Counted from the first letter of the stretch, positions 9,232 through 18,074 are shown. The stretch: 64,000 bases of DNA from Bacteroidota bacterium (GCA_947475165.1 CANJLD010000003.1:1-64000), one strand, 5' to 3'. Made by a program: numbers and translations. The notes: a model not told the origin generated them from the sequence alone.

Positions 9232-10353
9232 TTAATGATGTCCTTCTTCTAACGCGCTGCCGAAATACATGGCACTTAATAAAGTAAATACATACGCCTG
9301 TAAGAACGCTACCAGCAATTCAAGTAAGCCCATGAATACGGTAAAGGCTACCGATACTACGCTCACTCCCAAGCCTGCACCGGTGCTCATTTCACCAAAA
9401 ATGAAAATCATGGCGAAGAACGAAAGGGCAATGATGTGACCGGCTGTCATGTTCGCGAACAATCGTATCATTAATACGAATGGCTTTAAAAACACGCCTA
9501 ATATTTCGATAGGAGTAAGAATAAGCAAGACCGGTTTAGGAACACCCGGCATGGCAAATACGTGGTGCCAGTAATGCTTGGTTCCGTTAACTGTAGTAAT
9601 TACGAAAGTGATAAGTGCCAATACCATAGTAAAGGCGATGTTGCCCGAAAGGTTAGCACCACCCGGTATAACCGGCACAAGGCCTAATAAATTGTTGATG
9701 AGGATAAGGAAGAATACGGTAAGTAAGTAAGGAACAAATTTTTCGTATTTGGCACCAATGCTTGGCTTAGCTACTTCATCCCGAATGAAGATGATGAGCG
9801 GCTCTACAAAACTCTGCAAACCTTTCGGTGCTTTGTTCGGGTTCTTTTTGTATGCACCGGCTACCGATAAGAAAGCCCATAATAAAAGACTTGCGCTGAA
9901 TAGGAGAGTAGCTACGTTCTTGGTAATAGAAATATCGATAATGCTCTTGGTGGCTTCTTCGTTTACGGTGGCTTCGTGGGCATCTACTTCTCCCATTTCG
10001 TTTACGGCTACTAAGTGGTTTTCTTCTAACTTATAACCTCCGTAAGTTTTGTGACCGTGTTCGAATTTGTTTGACAAGAAACAAGCGAAACCACGGTTGC
10101 TGTATGCAATAACCGGAAGCGGAAGCGATACTGAGCTATGACCTTCGCCTAAAATGTGCCAGTCGTGGCTATCGCCAATGTGTTCTAATATCAGTTTACC
10201 GGCATCGAATTTCTTTTCCGTTTTAGCTTCTGTAGCTTGTTCGGTAGCATGCTCGGTTTCTTCAGCAAAAGCGGTGAAAGAAACAGAGGCGAAAAGAGCG
10301 ATAAAAACCGCTGTGAGTATGTGTTTCAAGGATGTTTTTGGAGTGTTGTTCAT
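9232..10353 (-). CDS. atpB: ATP synthase Fo a subunit
   Basis: 373 residues, long because of a signal-peptide-like start (about 1-30) and a roughly 110-residue periplasmic N-terminal extension, a form common in Bacteroidota. The essential arginine is R297 in LMIRLFANMTAGH, which works against the c-ring glutamate. Several membrane helices follow from residue 145. It is the first gene of the atpBEFH group. The small AtpZ and AtpI-like proteins that usually precede it are elsewhere in the window. Confidence 0.94.
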   Translation of the reverse strand: MNNTPKTSLKHILTAVFIALFASVSFTAFAEETEHATEQATEAKTEKKFDAGKLILEHIGDSHDWHILGEGHSSVSLPLPVIAYSNRGFACFLSNKFEHGHKTYGGYKLEENHLVAVNEMGEVDAHEATVNEEATKSIIDISITKNVATLLFSASLLLWAFLSVAGAYKKNPNKAPKGLQSFVEPLIIFIRDEVAKPSIGAKYEKFVPYLLTVFFLILINNLLGLVPVIPGGANLSGNIAFTMVLALITFVITTVNGTKHYWHHVFAMPGVPKPVLLILTPIEILGVFLKPFVLMIRLFANMTAGHIIALSFFAMIFIFGEMSTGAGLGVSVVSVAFTVFMGLLELLVAFLQAYVFTLLSAMYFGSALEEGHH

Positions 10354-10376
10354 GACCGTTTTTCAAAAAGCGGTGC

Positions 10377-10384
10377 AAACATAA
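10377..10384 (-). promoter_or_regulatory. Probable -7 element for atpB
   Basis: On the minus strand this reads TATGTTTG, a match to the Bacteroidota -7 consensus TAnnTTTG, 23 bp before the atpB start. No clear -33 TTG is seen at the right distance. Confidence 0.5.
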
Positions 10385-10433
10385 AAGAATATGGGAATTG
10401 AAGAAATGATGGCGGGTAAATAGTTGGAGAGAA

Positions 10434-10467
10434 AGCCACGAACCTGCCTGCGGCAAGCAGGTTGCAC
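10434..10467. repeat. Dispersed repeat CCACGAA/TTGCACGAATTAA split by a palindrome
   Basis: The sequence reads CCACGAA, then a 19-bp segment with CCTGC and GCAGG arms (10444-10462), then TTGCACGAATTAA. Joining the two outer parts gives CCACGAATTGCACGAATTAA, the dispersed repeat also seen near 41.7 kb and 51.8 kb. The inner segment looks like an inserted palindromic element related to one inside the GH92 gene. Confidence 0.65.
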
Positions 10468-10538
10468 GAATTAAAAGATGTTGCAAAAAACGCAGGAGGT
10501 TTTATTTTCGGAACCCTCAACATCTTAAACAATAGGTT

Positions 10539-11426
10539 ATGAAAGATAAGATTCTTGAAAAGGTCTACCACAAAATTTCAGAAACGTTTGGAGAGTTTCT
10601 TCCGCGTGAAAAGTTTGAACAGGAATTAAAAAGGATTTCTCCCTTGCTTAGCAAACGGGTTAGTGCCTTAAAGAAAGAATACGATGCGCTGCTTGAAGAT
10701 GACGGAAGAGGAAAAGCGGAACTCATTAAAATATCCCGCCAGGGGTATATCGATTCGCATGTCCGCTACGATTATCTGGGTAAAAAAGATAAAAGCGAAA
10801 GTGCGCGGCTGGGTAGAGTATATGATGGGCTGTGGGCAGACAAGGATGAAAGTATAGTAAGGCCTTTTTACGATTGGCTTACACTTTACGGCAAAGAAGT
10901 AGTGAATTTTGAATGTGAAAGGATATTGAAAGAACACTTGTGGCGCGGAGTAAGGAAATTGCGTGATAAATCTTATTCGTCAGAAATAGGTATGGTGGTA
11001 GATTTGGAACATGGCTGTAAGAGTAATAGCGAACCCGCTATGAGTTTGATGGAAATGCGTGAGAAGTATTTGGGCAGGGAAGAAGTGCCGCCCCGCTCAA
11101 GCTGGGTGATCAATGCGTTTAAACCGGAAGGGTATTCCAGCAAGGAACATCTGTATGTAAGAATTTTTTTATTGCTGAGTGCAAAGAACGAGCTGGTGGT
11201 TTTAGAAATGGATGACAAAAGCCTGCAGCGCAAATCTATTTACCATATAGCCCACGATATTCAGAAGGCGGACCTTATTAAGGGCAACACGGTAGTAGCC
11301 CATCTGAACAAGTATTTTGAACCGGAGAAAATAGTTTTTGACACCGAAGAGGAAGCCTTTACATTCTACCAAAAGCTTTCTGATATAAGAGTTGGGAGGG
11401 TTGCCAAGAATGCAAAAAGGCGATAA
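10539..11426 (+). CDS. Hypothetical protein
   Basis: 295 residues, soluble, very rich in Lys, Glu and Arg, with no signal peptide, no membrane segment and no motif I recognise. The N-terminal half is mostly charged helix; the C-terminal half has alternating hydrophobic patterns (YVRIFLLLSAKNELVVLEMD) that suggest a mixed alpha/beta fold, and the tail VGRVAKNAKRR is basic. It starts with ATG after a likely TATTTTCG -7 element (10502-10509). It is divergent from atpB and separated from the next gene by a tandem array. Function unknown. Confidence 0.75.
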   Translation: MKDKILEKVYHKISETFGEFLPREKFEQELKRISPLLSKRVSALKKEYDALLEDDGRGKAELIKISRQGYIDSHVRYDYLGKKDKSESARLGRVYDGLWADKDESIVRPFYDWLTLYGKEVVNFECERILKEHLWRGVRKLRDKSYSSEIGMVVDLEHGCKSNSEPAMSLMEMREKYLGREEVPPRSSWVINAFKPEGYSSKEHLYVRIFLLLSAKNELVVLEMDDKSLQRKSIYHIAHDIQKADLIKGNTVVAHLNKYFEPEKIVFDTEEEAFTFYQKLSDIRVGRVAKNAKRR

Positions 11427-11497
11427 AAAAACAGCAATGTCTTATACAACTCCACCAAAAACCGGGTTTCGGTAGTGGCACTGTCATTATATAGCCG

Positions 11498-11853
11498 CTC
11501 ATGTTTTCCGGAAATCCGATATCGTTAGCCCCATTCACGTTTTCGGGAATGCGCCTCCTAACCTTAGGAGCCAGGTTCACGTTTTCGGGAATGCACCTCC
11601 TAACCTTAGGAGCCAGGTTCACGTTTTCGGGAATGCACCTCCTAACTTTAGGAGCCCTGTTCACGTTTTCGGGAATGCGCCTCCTAACCTTAGGAGCCCT
11701 GTTCACGTTTTCGGGAATGTGCCTCCTAACCTTAGGAGCCCTGTTTCCTTTTTCGGAAATGCACCTCCTAACCTTAGGAGCCCTGTTTCCCTTTTCGGAA
11801 ATGCACCTCCCAACCTTGGGAGCCCTGTTTCCGTTTTCGGAAATGCCTGAAAC
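11498..11853. repeat. Tandem array 1: 42-bp dimer made of two palindromic 21-mers
   Basis: Seven full 42-bp units start at 11534, 11576, 11618, 11660, 11702, 11744 and 11786, with a degenerate copy before and a partial copy after. Each unit is two 21-bp halves: a 16-bp dyad (TTCACGTTTTCGGGAA or TTTCCGTTTTCGGAAA) plus 5 bp, then a second dyad CTCCTAACCTTAGGAG plus 5 bp. The seventh unit has CTCCCAACCTTGGGAG, with both arms changed together. The array fills the gap between two convergent genes. Open frames on both strands are a side effect of a period divisible by three. Confidence 0.95.
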
Positions 11854-11915
11854 AAGTCTTTGGCAGGTATTTTACGAATTTTTATCTAACGGATGGTGGC
11901 AAGCAGAACTGCCTG

Positions 11916-13173
11916 CTATTCGCAACCCGCATAGTTGCCACGTAAGCGCGCGGCAATTAACTCGCCAAGCACTTGATAGCCCTTGGCATTATGATGCAGG
12001 TCAACCGGCCAATAGAACTCACCGGAGTTGGCCTTGGTAATACGACCGGAGTTGGCAAACTCGTTTTTTCATATTGATGATAGTATAAGTAGTATCAGCC
12101 GCAAGTTTTGCGGCTAAGGCATCGTAAGGAAACTCACCGGTCTTTATCTCATCCTCGCGCGGATGAAAAACAACTACCAGCTTAAAACCTTTCTGCTTGC
12201 CTAATTCATGAAACCGCTTTATGCAATCGCCAATAGAATCTATGGCTTCGGCTTTTCTCATTTCTTTTTCTTTCATGGTCAGCAGTGTCCAGTCTAAATC
12301 AAAAGCGGTATGCATGGCGGCCCTGAAAATAAAACTGGTGGCATATAAAGGTTCCCACACCGGTGGCTTTCTGAATTGCAATCTGCCATCCGGTAAAAAT
12401 CTTTCTGTTCCGCCCTTTATTATCACATCATCTATATCTGAAGTATTAATGGCAACAACAACCGTATGCGGTTGATATTGCCGGAGGAGTTTTTCTAATA
12501 AAACATATTCAAAGTAAGGGTCGCTGCCGGAAACACCTGCGTTCAGTGTTCTTATTTTATTAGTGCTGCACGCATTTATATCGCGCTCAAAAAATTTAAT
12601 CCAGGTGGAATCCTGCGCGGTGCCAATGCCTTCGGTAAACGAATCGCCCATGCCAATTACAAGCTTGAGCGAATCGTCCGGAGCCGGTTGTTTTTCATCA
12701 TCGCGCAGCGAGAGCGAATTATAGTTATGGGAAAACGTATGCCCGTCAACAGTATATTTTCTTGAATAGTTGGGAGGAATCTGCAAATACCAATAGCTCT
12801 GCTTTTTGGTAAAATACATTTTTATTGACTCCCAGTTATCAAGGTAAGAATAGAACGACCGGTAGTTATAACCCAGCCGCTCGTTGTAGGTAATATACTT
12901 CTTCATGGTGTAACGAAGCGATATCTCTCCAACTAAAAGGCTCGCCCAAACCGTTACCAGCAACACTATCAAATTAGCCGGAACGGCATGCCTGAATTTC
13001 TTCTTTAATAAAAGAAAAAAGGCAGCACCAATTAAAATCGCAAGAAGGTAAAACGTTATAGTGGTGGATAAAGAAGCTACTCCGAAATAGAGCAGTATGG
13101 AAGATTTAATAAGGTGAAAAAGAAACCAGGCAGAAAGAGCAATGAGCAAACCGTAGAGCAGAATCTTTTTCAT
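11916..13173 (-). CDS. Membrane-anchored SGNH/GDSL hydrolase, frameshifted near the C-terminus
   Basis: The reading frame from ATG 13173 has three hydrophobic segments in residues 1-90, then an SGNH domain with block I GMGDSFTEG (near 172) and the NAGVSGSDPY glycine block. The uninterrupted frame stops at 12019 and lacks the catalytic Asp/His. One base fewer in the A6 run (T6 on the plus strand at 12064-12069) moves to a frame ending at 11916 that encodes FYWPVDLHHNAKGYQ, the expected DxxH block V. So the true gene is about 418 residues with either a sequencing error or a recent frameshift. Such esterases deacylate or transfer acyl groups on glycans or lipids; the substrate is unknown. It lies 4 bp after the AtpI-like gene, probably in one operon. 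Confidence 0.8.
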
Positions 13174-13177
13174 ACAG

Positions 13178-13567
13178 CTACTTCTTCATTTTCTGCAACT
13201 CTACATAAAGAAAGCCCACCTCCAACACGGTAAACACCGCGTAGTAAAACAGATAGTGGAGGATAAGAATGGTTTTGTTATCGCTCGAAAAAAGCAGCAG
13301 CACTATCAGCAGCAGAATGTAAAACATAAACTTAAACACCGTGCTGGCCATATACTTTCTTACAAACGCCTGCGGCTCGCCCTTGGCAGAACTTACCAGA
13401 AACAAATGAATAAGCGTAATAGAAACCGAGAAGATAGCCAGCAGCACATAACCGTTTTGCAACCGGTAGTGTTCCGGTGCCTGTTGGTTCCACAACATTT
13501 GCAAAGCCGCGCAAACCAGCGTGACCACCAAAACAGTAAATAGAAATTTAGACGAAGAAGATTTCAT
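13178..13567 (-). CDS. Small four-helix membrane protein, AtpI-like
   Basis: About 129 residues from ATG 13567 (MKSSSSKFLF), with four hydrophobic helices and a short basic tail (VELQKMKK). The pattern FVRKYMASTVFKFMFYILLL in the third helix and the four-helix size resemble the unnamed AtpI-like protein that sits between atpZ and atpB in many Bacteroidota ATP synthase operons. The match is by eye and the gene is not next to atpB here, so the link is tentative. It is the first gene of a two-gene unit with the SGNH hydrolase. Confidence 0.6.
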   Translation of the reverse strand: MKSSSSKFLFTVLVVTLVCAALQMLWNQQAPEHYRLQNGYVLLAIFSVSITLIHLFLVSSAKGEPQAFVRKYMASTVFKFMFYILLLIVLLLFSSDNKTILILHYLFYYAVFTVLEVGFLYVELQKMKK

Positions 13568-13611
13568 ACGCGCAAATCTAAAAAGCTGCTGATGTAATTG
13601 AAAGAAGAATA

Positions 13612-13752
13612 CCACCCTCTGTCACTCCATGACATCTCCCGCCAGCGGGAGACAGGATTTCTCCTCCGCTGGTGGAGGTGTCCCGCTGCTTTGAGCGGGA
13701 CGGAGGTGGTTGTATTTTGCGAACACCTGCTTCGACCCCGCTCAGCATGACA
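13612..13752. repeat. Composite of short hairpins between genes
   Basis: Three hairpins follow one another: CTCCCGCCAGCGGGAG, CCTCCGCTGGTGGAGG, and GTCCCGC...GCGGGAC. Then comes TTCGACCCCGCTCAGCATGA, a phrase frequent between Bacteroidota genes. It fills most of the divergent gap between the AtpI-like gene and the OmpA gene and ends just before the OmpA promoter. Confidence 0.65.
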
Positions 13753-13769
13753 TAAAACATACCTTTTTA

Positions 13770-13800
13770 TTGAATAACAAAAACCCTTCTCTTATATTCG
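13770..13800 (+). promoter_or_regulatory. Promoter of the OmpA-family gene
   Basis: TTG at 13770-13772, 20 bp, then TATATTCG at 13793-13800. This is close to the Bacteroidota housekeeping consensus and lies 24 bp before the ATG. Confidence 0.7.
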
Positions 13801-13824
13801 GCTCCGAAATCTAAACCAGTGCTT

Positions 13825-16239
13825 ATGAAGAAAAGTATACTCCTTCTAACCTTCCTCCTTTTCATTTTCGGCTTTAGCCACGCGCAACTCTTTACCGGTT
13901 TGCGCAGCAGCCCTTACGGAGGCGTAACCAACGTGGGCTGGAACCCCGCCATTGCCGATGCCCCTTTTATAGCCGATGTAAACCTGATTGGCATGGGCAT
14001 GAACTTCGGCAACAACTATGTGGGCCTCGACCGCAAGTATTTTATGACAAAAGACTACAAGGGAAATAACACCGGTAATTTTCAGGATGATTTTTTAAAG
14101 GAAAGATTAAACGGACGCAACAAATCGGTTTACCTGGGCATGCAGGTGCAGGGGCCGCTTTCGTTTATGTGCACCTGGGGCAAAGGCGAAAACAAAAACA
14201 AAAATGCGTTTGCCTTTACATGGAATGTAAATACCATTTACAATTTCGATAAAGCCGATGAAACCTTTGCCCGTATTGCCTACTTAGGTGCGGGCTATAA
14301 GGCAGACTCTGTTCTTGATTATATAAACAAGGGCTTAAACAATCAAAACATTAACACCCGCGCCAACGTATGGGCCGACTACGGGCTTACCTATTCGCGC
14401 GTGGTTTACGACAAAGGCGACCACTTTGTAAAAGTAGGCGGAACGCTCAAATTCATTCAGGGCATTGCCGGTGCTTACGTTTATGTAAAAGATTTAAAAT
14501 ACAAATGGCAGGATTTCGATACCCTGTCTGTTTTTCAAACTTCTGCGCGCTACGCCTACTCGCAGGGTTTTATTTCATCCAAGGGTTATCCTATTGATGA
14601 TATAAGTAGCGGTATCAAAAACCTCATGTCGTTTAAATATTCCTATCCATCCTTCGGTTTCGATATGGGAGCGGTGTACGAATGGCGACCTAAAAAAGAT
14701 AAATACAAATATCAAATGGATTGCAAAGACGAATGGCGCTTTGACCAGAACCGGTATACACTCGCTGCCGGTTTTAGTATTATTGATATTGGTGCTATTC
14801 GGTATAAGAAAGGCGAATACAGCGGAAGCTTTGACGCCAACATTACCGATTGGCTGGTAAAAGAAGCCAAGTTCCCTGATGGCTTACAAAGTATTGACGA
14901 TACCATCCGCGCCCGCTTTGTGTTTTCAGACGATAACAAAGATTACTTTACCATGTGGCTGCCTACGCGCATCAACTTGTTCTTAGACTACAACATTGCG
15001 TATGGCTTCGGCTTAAATCTATCGGGTGTAATTTCGCCTAACATGTCGCCTAATCGTAACATGGTTCATCATACTTCCTCTATTACGTTTACGCCTAAGT
15101 ACGACCACGCCTGGTTTGGTGCGTATTTGCCAATGACCTACGATGCGCTCGGTAATTTCAGTTTCGGAACCACGCTCCGCATAGGGCCGCTTATTGTCGG
15201 CACGCAGGATTTGCTCGGGCTGTTCGCCAAAAAATTTGTTTACAATGCCGATGTGCACGTAGCTTTAAAAATCACTATCCCATATCATAAAAAATACGAC
15301 CACGATAAAGACGGTGTTTCGAACAAACTTGATTTGTGCAAGAAAGAAAAAGGCACTTGCGAAACACAAGGCTGCCCCGACCGCGATAAAGACGGCATAA
15401 CTGATTCGCAGGATAAATGTCCGGATGTTCCGGGCCTGAAAGAATTGCAAGGCTGCCCTGATGCAGATGGTGACGGCATTACAGACTTAGAAGATTCATG
15501 CGTGAACGATAAAGGACCGCGAGAACTAAACGGCTGCCCTGACCGCGATGGCGATAAGGTAATTGACAAGTTGGATGAATGTCCTGATACACCGGGAGAA
15601 AAAGAATTCAACGGCTGCCCTGACCGCGATAAAGATGGCACACCGGATAAGACTGATTTGTGTCCTGATGTTCCGGGACCAAAAGACCACTTCGGCTGTC
15701 CTGATACGGATAATGACGGAACTTACGACAACGAAGACAAGTGTATTCAAACCCCGGGACCAAAAGAAAACCTCGGTTGCCCTTGGTCAGATAAAGACAG
15801 CGATGGGGTGTTTGATAAAGACGATGCCTGTCCTAACATTCCGGGCTTGCCGGAGAATAAGGGTTGCCCTAAGTTAGAGAAGAAAGAATTAGAGACCATT
15901 AAGTATGCTTTCGAAAATCTTGAATTTGAAACCGGTAAGGATATTATCCGTACCAGTTCTTATCCATCGCTTAACTCGCTGGCAGATCTATTGAAGAAGA
16001 AACCAAACTACGGACTAAAGATTGAAGGCCACACCGACAACGTAGGCAGCGATGAGAAGAACATGATACTCTCACAAAAACGTGCCGATGCGGTGAAAAC
16101 TTACCTGATAAAGAAAGGTGTAAGCGAAACATATCTTGAAACCTATGGCTATGGCGAAACCAAACCAATAGCTACCAACGAAACAACAGCGGGTAAACAG
16201 AAAAACCGCAGAGTGGAAATGACTATCACGTTCCATTAG
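13825..16239 (+). CDS. OmpA-family outer membrane protein with TSP type 3 repeats (DUF5723-like N-terminus)
   Basis: About 804 residues. A signal peptide (1-21, MKKSILLLTFLLFIFGFSHA) leads a beta-rich domain of DUF5723 type (LRSSPYGGVTNVGWNPA), then six or seven thrombospondin type 3 repeats (about 490-690) of the form DxDxDGxxDxxDxCP..PG, which bind calcium, and a C-terminal OmpA domain (about 700-804) with EGHTDNVGS and LSQKRADAVKTYL that binds peptidoglycan. It probably ties the outer membrane to the cell wall. ATG 13825 is preferred to GTG 13819 because the signal peptide begins there. It is monocistronic, with its own promoter and two terminators. Confidence 0.92.
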   Translation: MKKSILLLTFLLFIFGFSHAQLFTGLRSSPYGGVTNVGWNPAIADAPFIADVNLIGMGMNFGNNYVGLDRKYFMTKDYKGNNTGNFQDDFLKERLNGRNKSVYLGMQVQGPLSFMCTWGKGENKNKNAFAFTWNVNTIYNFDKADETFARIAYLGAGYKADSVLDYINKGLNNQNINTRANVWADYGLTYSRVVYDKGDHFVKVGGTLKFIQGIAGAYVYVKDLKYKWQDFDTLSVFQTSARYAYSQGFISSKGYPIDDISSGIKNLMSFKYSYPSFGFDMGAVYEWRPKKDKYKYQMDCKDEWRFDQNRYTLAAGFSIIDIGAIRYKKGEYSGSFDANITDWLVKEAKFPDGLQSIDDTIRARFVFSDDNKDYFTMWLPTRINLFLDYNIAYGFGLNLSGVISPNMSPNRNMVHHTSSITFTPKYDHAWFGAYLPMTYDALGNFSFGTTLRIGPLIVGTQDLLGLFAKKFVYNADVHVALKITIPYHKKYDHDKDGVSNKLDLCKKEKGTCETQGCPDRDKDGITDSQDKCPDVPGLKELQGCPDADGDGITDLEDSCVNDKGPRELNGCPDRDGDKVIDKLDECPDTPGEKEFNGCPDRDKDGTPDKTDLCPDVPGPKDHFGCPDTDNDGTYDNEDKCIQTPGPKENLGCPWSDKDSDGVFDKDDACPNIPGLPENKGCPKLEKKELETIKYAFENLEFETGKDIIRTSSYPSLNSLADLLKKKPNYGLKIEGHTDNVGSDEKNMILSQKRADAVKTYLIKKGVSETYLETYGYGETKPIATNETTAGKQKNRRVEMTITFH

Positions 16240-16244
16240 TAAAT

Positions 16245-16277
16245 AGACCTGCCAGGTTTTAAAAACCTGGCAGGTCT
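16245..16277 (+). terminator. Terminator of the OmpA-family gene
   Basis: A 16-bp perfect stem, AGACCTGCCAGGTTTT and its complement, is followed by TCTTTT. The GACCTGCCAGGTTTT arm is also a phrase common in dispersed Bacteroidota palindromes, so it may be a recruited repeat. Confidence 0.8.
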
Positions 16278-16288
16278 TCTTTTAAAAT

Positions 16289-16322
16289 CAAAAGCGTCCC
16301 GCAATTGCGGGACGCTTTTTTA
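16289..16322 (+). terminator. Second terminator before the MpaB-like gene
   Basis: Stem AAAAGCGTCCCGCAA / TTGCGGGACGCTTTT followed by T residues, only 11 bp after the first terminator. The double arrangement isolates the OmpA gene from the following operon. Confidence 0.85.
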
Positions 16323-16335
16323 TTTTCACTATGCC

Positions 16336-17214
16336 ATGAATTTTCTTAATCCATTTTGGGCGCGCAAGAAAATTGCCACACTCGATGCCGATAAAGACGC
16401 GCACGAAATTGCGCACCTTGCTTTTGAAGTTCGTTACGGCACTCCGTTGTTTACTCATTCTATTTTCTCGGTGGCGTTTGCAAGGCAAGCCGCTGTTCCT
16501 TCAATAGCAAGAGTTTTATACCGCAATGGCAAAGGCGGAATTATAACCAACACCAAAAAGCGAAACAACGATACACTTCTCTTCTTTGGAGAGTTCTATA
16601 AGCATGGCGATAACGGCACAGGAAGGCAGGCGATTGAACTGCTGAACTTTATTCACAGCCACTTTCAAATTACCAACGAAGAAAATCTTTACACGCTTGC
16701 CACTATTATTTGTGAACCAAAGCGCAATGCTATCTTTCTATGCAACCGGGATTTATTTTCACAGAAAGAATTTCGTGCCGTGTATAATATGTGGAAACGG
16801 ATGGCAGAGATGATGAACATTCACTCCATTCCCGAAGATGAAAACAAACTGTATGAATGGTATGAAGATTTTGAAAGGCGGCACTACGCTTACAGCGATG
16901 AAGGAAAACTGATTGTTGAAGCATTGGCAGCAGAATTTGCAGAACGTTGGTATCTATCGTTTATGAAATACAACGGCACGCAATACTACTACAGCCTGTT
17001 CGATGATTTTCTTTTGCAAACACTTCGAATACCAAAACCTAATTTCATGTACCGCTATGGAGTAAAGATTTACATGTGGATTCAACTCCGCATCATCTTC
17101 CAGCTCTTCCCTGACCCCAGCGACCGCAACGTTCTTGATTATTATACAAAAGATTATCCCGATTATCACATCAGCAAAGTCGGACCGTTTCCTAAACAAT
17201 CAACTCACGCATGA
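16336..17214 (+). CDS. Oxygenase MpaB family protein (DUF2236-like)
   Basis: 292 residues, soluble or membrane-associated, helical. The order of HEIAHLAFEVRYG, a central block ending EDFERRHYAYSDEGKL and the C-terminal FPDPSDRN region resembles the haem-dependent MpaB/latex-clearing oxygenase superfamily. Family members use a b-type haem and oxygen to cleave or oxidise hydrophobic substrates; the substrate here is unknown. It overlaps the SDR gene by 4 bp (ATGA), which points to a joint redox pathway. Confidence 0.65.
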   Translation: MNFLNPFWARKKIATLDADKDAHEIAHLAFEVRYGTPLFTHSIFSVAFARQAAVPSIARVLYRNGKGGIITNTKKRNNDTLLFFGEFYKHGDNGTGRQAIELLNFIHSHFQITNEENLYTLATIICEPKRNAIFLCNRDLFSQKEFRAVYNMWKRMAEMMNIHSIPEDENKLYEWYEDFERRHYAYSDEGKLIVEALAAEFAERWYLSFMKYNGTQYYYSLFDDFLLQTLRIPKPNFMYRYGVKIYMWIQLRIIFQLFPDPSDRNVLDYYTKDYPDYHISKVGPFPKQSTHA

Positions 17215-18023
17215 AGAACTTCAAAGACAAAAAAATAATCATCACCGGTGCCGGTTCGGGCATGGGCAGACATCTCGCTTGTCAATTGGCAAATGAAGGC
17301 GCAGAAGTTTTCATTACCGACATCAACGCACAAACGCTGAAAGAAACCGAACAGGAAGTAATTGCTAAAGGCGGCAAATGCAAAAGCTATGTAGTTGACA
17401 GTGGAAGTGAGGAACAGATTTATGCTTTCAGAGACAAATTTCTCTCAGAAGAAAAACATGTGGATGTGCTTTTCAATAACGCAGGAATGGCTCTTGGCGA
17501 AATTGAATTCATGGAAGTAAAAGATGAGCACCTCAAAAAAATAATTGATGTAAACATGTGGGGTGTTATTCATTTCACGCGTGCTTTTCTTCCCACTTTA
17601 ATTTCAAGACCAGAGGCGCATCTCGTAAATACATCAAGTGTGTTTGGTATTATAGGAGTACGAACGCAGGTTCCATACTGCACTACCAAGTTTGCTGTAC
17701 GCGGTTTCACCGAAGCCTTGCGGATGGAACTGTCCGATACAAATGTTACCGTGTCGTGCGTTCATCCGGGTGGAGTAAAAACAAATATTGCCCGCAACGG
17801 CATACACTATAAAGATGCCGAAAGGAGCAATGCACAATTTGATGAAGTAGCGGCTACTACTGCCGAAGATGCTGCAGCCATAATCATCAGCGGAATGAAA
17901 AAGAGCAAGCAGAAAATATTAGTAGGTTTAGATGCCTGGCTGATTGACAGAATTGCGCGTTGGTTTCCTGTAAAGTATTCGCACTTGTTTAAATGGATAC
18001 ATGAAAAGAAGTTTAAGAAGTAA
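17211..18023 (+). CDS. Short-chain dehydrogenase/reductase
   Basis: 270 residues with the classical SDR motifs: the nucleotide-binding TGAGSGMG near residue 12, NNAG near 89, the catalytic serine in NTSSVFG near 143 and YCTTK near 156. It reduces or oxidises a carbonyl or alcohol with NAD(P)H; the substrate is unknown. Start and stop overlaps place it in one transcript with the MpaB-like oxygenase. The MarR promoter begins within 20 bp of its stop. Confidence 0.88.
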   Translation: MKNFKDKKIIITGAGSGMGRHLACQLANEGAEVFITDINAQTLKETEQEVIAKGGKCKSYVVDSGSEEQIYAFRDKFLSEEKHVDVLFNNAGMALGEIEFMEVKDEHLKKIIDVNMWGVIHFTRAFLPTLISRPEAHLVNTSSVFGIIGVRTQVPYCTTKFAVRGFTEALRMELSDTNVTVSCVHPGGVKTNIARNGIHYKDAERSNAQFDEVAATTAEDAAAIIISGMKKSKQKILVGLDAWLIDRIARWFPVKYSHLFKWIHEKKFKK

Positions 18024-18035
18024 ACACTCGTCTGC

Positions 18036-18070
18036 AATAGTTGTCCATACAATTATTGCAACTATATTTG
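18036..18070 (+). promoter_or_regulatory. marR promoter with overlapping probable MarR operator
   Basis: TTG at 18041-18043, exactly 19 bp, then TATATTTG at 18063-18070: a full Bacteroidota promoter only 4 bp before the ATG, so the mRNA is nearly leaderless. Two copies of CAATNNTTG (CAATAGTTG and CAATTATTG) and an outer inverted repeat ATAGTTG / CAACTAT span the promoter. The same motif, as CAATTGTTG, recurs at the next promoter. Confidence 0.7.
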
Positions 18071-18074
18071 CGCC

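Noticed and set aside
11501-12040. Open frame of 179 codons on the plus strand through array 1 (and 115 codons on the minus strand)
   Set aside because: Both strands are open because the period is 42 bp, a multiple of three. The product is a 14-residue repeat with no start signal, and paired arm changes fit a DNA or RNA constraint better than a protein.
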